A stretch of DNA of 64,000 nt from Acanthochromis polyacanthus (Eukaryota > Chordata > Actinopteri > Pomacentridae): NCBI RefSeq assembly GCF_021347895.1, contig NC_067116.1, forward strand, positions 31,569,639-31,633,638, read 5' to 3'. The first letter of the stretch is position 1, and each line of letters begins with the position of its first letter. A model generated the notes under the pieces. It saw only the letters and a program-made list of their open reading frames with translations. It was not told the DNA's origin and ran no database searches. The position numbers and the translations under genes are program-made. This document shows, one piece after another, positions 20,669-64,000 of this stretch.

Positions 20669-22365
20669 CAGGATGTCGAGAATAAACGCATTGTCATGTC
20701 ATTGAGAGAAAGGTAAACTGCAGGATGGTAAATGTTATTTTAAACTACGCAAGAAGTATATTTTTCAGAAACAGCCGTTAAATGTCAGTTTTAGCTTCAT
20801 GTTAGCTTTAGCATGGGTTCACTTAGTATTTATTGATTTTCTGCTACCCTTAAACGCTACTGAGTGTTTCTTAAACGTATATATCCAGACGTGATGAGCT
20901 AAAACTATCAAAAAAATGCTCTCAAGTAAACACACCAGTCTGTTTATTACATTAGCCTTTGTCACCGGGAAAATGGTGGCCGCCCAGCTGAGCTGCATCA
21001 TCAGCTGATTGGACTGAGCATCTGTGAGGGCAGATTATGACCATGGATGTTGTGTGAGAGGGGAAAAAACAGATTAAATGTTGTTTTTTAAGAATGATCT
21101 TTACACAAGATGTCATATTGCACAGTGACCAGACACCTACACATGCCCGCTCCTCTATTTCAAATGTTGAACTGCATTAAATTAAGCTGAAGCTTTTGTA
21201 TTATTCATTAATTCAATCCCGATTTGACCTCAGTCTTTTCCACAGCACCTTAAAGCCTTCTTGCTGCTTTCCTGTTGTAATAGCGTTACATGCTCTCACA
21301 AATGGATGTGTTTAGGTGTGAGCTGTGGAGAGGGTGTACCAGGAAACAGGGTGACACAGCAAATTTACAAGATTCAATAATGATGACAGACATCTGAGTC
21401 ACCAACTAACGGAACATTCTCTGAATGTTTATCAAATTTAGCTTCCATTTAACCATTTAGATTAAGAATATCAGCCTAGACTGGAACAGCATAAACTAAA
21501 AGACATCAACATTAGAATATGGTTTATGTAAAGATTTAAGATGTATCACAGTACCATAAAAACATATATCTCTCTGGTCAATGATCGTATACAAGCAACG
21601 CCGATGTCGCATGTACGTTTGAATGTTTGTCTCCAACTCATAAATGGATCTCAGGTAGTTGAATATTAAGACCAAATCCAACATTATCCCAAATATTGTG
21701 TGTAAATTAAGTATAATAAACAACATTCTCTCTCATTAATATGCTGTAGTATGACATCATTTGATAGCATGTGCAGGTACACCCGAGGCAGCAGCGGTAA
21801 AACATAACTGTGTCGCTCACTGTCGAGGTTATTGACAAAAACATGAGTAGATTGTAATTCGATGATGAATCACGGTTGCTGTCGATCCGCCCACAACACA
21901 CTAAAATCACACAGTGATTTCATGTTCATTTTGGAGTCTTTTGGGAGCCAGTGGTTCATAAAAACGAAGCTGCTGAATGGAGCCCAGCCCTGGATTTGTG
22001 GCCTGTTTCAGTGCTATTGTCATCTAGAGAAATAGACTGACATTTAGCTGCTGCTGCACTTCTTTTGTTACAGCTAGCTTTATTATCCATCTCCCTTGGC
22101 AGTAGCTGACCATGCACGGTCTTTTCATGTTACAGCCACCCAGCCCTGCCCTCCTCTATTGTCCCGAACACGCCAACCGCAGTGTGTAATATTCCACCAT
22201 TTCACAAACACGTAAAAATCCATCCGTTTTGTAAAGTTACACAGCATGACACATGACAGACACTGTTCCATAAGTTACTTGTGGTCTGTCAACTGCCTGT
22301 GAGCTGACACATGTTAATAAGTTAATAAGTATTGATAATGATTCACTTTCCCCTCCCATCCCCAG
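20367..22365 (+). other. Probable first (5' UTR) intron of kif1a
   Basis: From the putative donor at 20367 to the acceptor at 22364-22365. It holds a (TG)13 run at 20623-20648 followed by (AG)10 at 20649-20668. No exon was recognised inside. Confidence 0.5.
20623..20668. repeat. Compound (TG)n(AG)n microsatellite
   Basis: Thirteen TG units run directly into ten AG units. Expected to vary in length between individuals. Confidence 0.95.
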
Positions 22366-22427
22366 ACCTGCAGACTCCACACCCGAGCACTAAAGAAGGC
22401 ACCCCGAGGTGCTAGGAAGACAGCACC

Positions 22428-61083
<38,656 letters not shown>

Positions 61084-64000
61084 GTATATTATTTGCCTCT
61101 CTTTTCGTGCTCTTAAGTTACACCAACACCTCATCTTTCTAACGTCCTGTACACCCTGTCGTTCCTAGTCAGCCTCTAGTGATTTTGCTCCCTCTGTCCT
61201 ACTCTGTCCTACTCTGTCATCGCTGTCAACCATTCATCTGTGCCTCTTTGGTTCTCCCCCTCATGAGAAGTGAGGGATGTGGTTCTGCATGTCCCTGGTT
61301 CTCTTGCTGTGCTGGATGTGTGTTTGAGCTATTGTCAGGCTTTGGTTGGTGATGGACAGGGTCTGCATGGCTCTGCTTTGCTTCATGTGGACTGTCCTTG
61401 GCTGCGTCTCTGCTGGAGGTGTCGTGGGGCCAGTATCAAACTCTCTGTTTCCTCTTCAGCAGTTGTTGCAGGAACCTACAATCCGGATTTTAGGAAGTGT
61501 CAGTCTTTTGTCACTCTTACAGTGTTTTGTTTTGTTTTTTGGCAGAAACACATAATTGTAAAATGCTGCCAACATGTTTGAAAAGTCTTTTTACTCTGTC
61601 TTTGTCCTCTTTGTTTATAGATGCTAGTGCAGATAAAAATTAAAATGCAGAAAAGATGCATCCAACACGATTAACCCTCTGAACCCCAAAATGTGCCAGG
61701 ACATTTGAAGGGCTTGCTATCTTTAAAAGATTCTTAAAATTTGACCATTTATCAGAGCCAGTAGCTGGAAAAAGCGAAACAACCTGCAGGTTTTCAACTT
61801 TCTGACAGTCATTAAACTAATCACATGTGATGTGCAGGTCAGTTTGGAAAGTTGATCAAATCTAAGCTTAAAATCCTATTATTTTATCAAAGTTACACAT
61901 GTCTTATTGTGAACAGCTATCATGCTGAATAGTTAATTCAGGGACTACTCATGTGAACTGCAGGCTGTAGAAATTAGACAAGTATGGAAATAAATCAAAA
62001 ATGTGAGTAGTAAAATATCCATAGCATGTGGAAACCCCTAACAAATTTTTCAATTTGTTATACAGCACTAACTCCTTCAAGCCATGTTTTTGTTGTTTCT
62101 GTTAAAGTACAGGACTTTGTTTTGCAGTAAAATCAGCCCACAGTGCCTGAAGATGTGACAGGAGCAAATAAAAATAAAGAGAAACTGCTTTGGGTTCAGA
62201 GAGTTAAATAGCTCTGTGCTGCAGTGGTTGAACTGAAAGGTTTCACTATGAGGAAGGTGTATTGATCTGGCTTGCCAGTAGAGGGTGATAGTAATCCATT
62301 ACTTAAAATTTGAAACAGCAAAGACAAAGAGATGCATTTTGTCTCTCGCTGAAAAAATGGTCATTTTCTCCACTCTGTTCCGTGCTCTGTTAATTATTTT
62401 CATTTTGTTGACCTTACCAGTGAATCAATATTTTGAATCCATGGATATGATTTTGTTAGTTCCCTCTAATCCCAAGAGTCGGAGTATTTCCCATCACAGC
62501 TACAAAACATTAACAGGAACACTAGTCACCCACGATTACTCAAGTGCTGTAATATGGACCACATCATTTACTGTACCCAGTCTGGCACGATACTCAAATG
62601 CAGCTATTAAAATGTAATCCAGTGAACCATTACCTCACCAGTAGCACTTTACCCAGGATTGCTGCGATGTTGTGAATATTTTTAAATCTTTGCTTGTACC
62701 TCAGTGAAACTCTGCCAAACACCAGAAACAAACGGCTCTTCACATGTTGTGCCAGCAGCATGACTTCAATGCTGGCTCCCACATTTTTAGGAGGTAGTAA
62801 AACGCAGAGAAGCACATGTTAGTGCAGTGCGAAAAGGAAATTGCTTCCTTGTAGTATAAGCAAACAGGTTTCTACTACTGGGAAAGATGCGTGCAAGTGT
62901 GAAGTGTGAAATTGTGTATGTGTTAATGAACTTGCTAATTACTTGCAGAAGAAAAGAAAGGGCATCACTACACTGAATTTTCACAGAGAAGCAATGAGTT
63001 CTCTTTGCTGCAGAGGCCGCTCAGTGCATGTTTGCTTTCTCCGGGGTGACACATTGTTCACTTTCCCACAAGGTCACTTGAGTCCAAAGCCAGTGGGCCC
63101 AACATCTGAACCTCATGAAGAGTCCATTCAGCCTGTTTTTATGGCTTACAGAAACGTTCGTTTCCTTTTACAATTCTTGCTTGGATTATCTTTTTTAGAT
63201 TTAAGGCTGCACTGGGCTGCATGCCAGAATAATAACTGATTTCAGTATGTGATTATTCCCCCTCAGGGGACATGGAAAGAAATTGTGTACATTATTGTAT
63301 GGAGTACATCATCAGTGTAACAGAAAGCAGCATTGTTTTGCTTGAGGAATGGCCATGTGCTGTTATTTGACCTTTTCAATGCTTAAGCAGGGGTCCATCA
63401 AATAGTTCTACAGGATTTCTCAACGTTCTCAGATGGGTGAGCTGCACTATCAATGGCAGTGTTTACAAAATGAGATATCTGTGTGAAAAAAGACAAACAC
63501 CATCCCAGCCACACAAGCGCACAACCACAACATACTTCCTGACTCTCACTTTCTATTCTTTTGCTGATTTCTTCTTTCTCACCAGCATTTCCTTGGGAGT
63601 TGACCATAGGTATTTCACTGCCCTGTCCCTCATTTTGTATGGCTGTCTCATACTTTCATTCCTCCCTTCATTTATTTCTGTACTGACAGTCATCTTAGCT
63701 CTCTTTATTTTTCTGTGAACATCCACTCAGTCAGCCTGTTGCATGCAAAACGATGGCATTAGTACTTTTGTTTCATTGAGAACGACAGAAATACTTTCTT
63801 CAGTGTTTAAATATTGTACAATGACTGTTCTCAGTGTATCAAATCAAATATAATAGCATATTTTTTAGCATAAAAAATCTTTATATTGAAGTATTTTTAG
63901 ATCCTGATTTTGATGTTTACATCTACAGGATATATTTAAGCATGGGTTCAGCTTTGGCAGCTAATTTGTTGTTTTGTTTAAAGAGCTTAAATTCTGTTGG
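61084..64000 (+). other. kif1a: kif1a intron running out of the window
   Basis: Contains the TTAA-flanked repeat 61675-62203. No further kif1a exon and no other gene was recognised; short open frames here lack codon or similarity support. Confidence 0.65.
61675..62203 (+). mobile_element. TTAA-flanked non-autonomous element, copy C (best preserved)
   Basis: TTAA at 61671-61674 and 62204-62207. The left end ccctctgaaccccaaaatg and the right end tttgggttcagag form short inverted repeats. TTAA duplication suggests piggyBac or Kolobok type. Related copies at 23786 and 35328. Confidence 0.7.

Noticed and set aside
20447..20716. Open frame across the TG/AG microsatellite downstream of the kif1a promoter
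   Set aside because: Most of its length comes from the dinucleotide repeat; no conserved sequence.
61270..61581. 103-codon open frame in the last kif1a intron
   Set aside because: No similarity to kinesin stalk sequence, no splice borders that keep frame with 61083, and low-complexity Cys/Leu-rich translation typical of chance frames.

Overview
This is vertebrate nuclear DNA, almost certainly from a spiny-rayed (percomorph-type) teleost. Genes are split into many small exons with GT..AG introns, introns and spacers are AT-rich, and they are filled with DNA-transposon families typical of teleosts (Tc1/mariner, hAT-like, piggyBac-like MITEs, a tRNA-derived SINE). Species cannot be fixed from the sequence. 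No bacterial, plasmid, phage or CRISPR features were seen.

Two protein-coding genes lie head-to-tail on the + strand. (1) The 3' part of ttc39c (tetratricopeptide repeat protein 39C): ten coding exons from 2383 to the stop at 8148-8150, then a long 3' UTR probably ending near 11060. (2) A kif1a orthologue (kinesin-3 motor for synaptic-vesicle precursors): a CpG-rich promoter and probable non-coding exon near 19.96-20.37 kb, the ATG at 22428, and about 38 coding exons in one continuous frame to 61083. The gene runs out of the window before the C-terminal half and PH domain. Which teleost duplicate (kif1aa or kif1ab) it is was not resolved.

Layout: 1-1433 Tc1 transposon with an intact transposase frame, inside an upstream ttc39c intron; 2383-8150 ttc39c; 8151-11060 3' UTR; 11060-19960 intergenic with several repeats, including a 586-bp transposon with a 9-bp target duplication that carries a helicase Walker-A fragment (16270-16855); 19960-20520 kif1a promoter; 22428 onward kif1a, with an 11.5-kb first coding intron rich in nested elements. 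Motor domain exons are at 22428-38176, neck/coil 41652-43507, FHA 44150-45821, coiled coil and stalk 46061-59057.

The most interesting signal is in kif1a splicing. Besides the expected acidic cassette exon (50572-50883) and microexons (37385-37402; 61057-61083), there are in-frame open segments with splice-site-like borders at positions where I know of no exon in mammalian KIF1A: 43596-43664 (23 codons, just before the FHA domain) and 56059-56274 (72 codons, in the stalk). A weaker 30-nt candidate sits at 40100-40129. The two longest cassettes use the same weak donor hexamer, gttggt.
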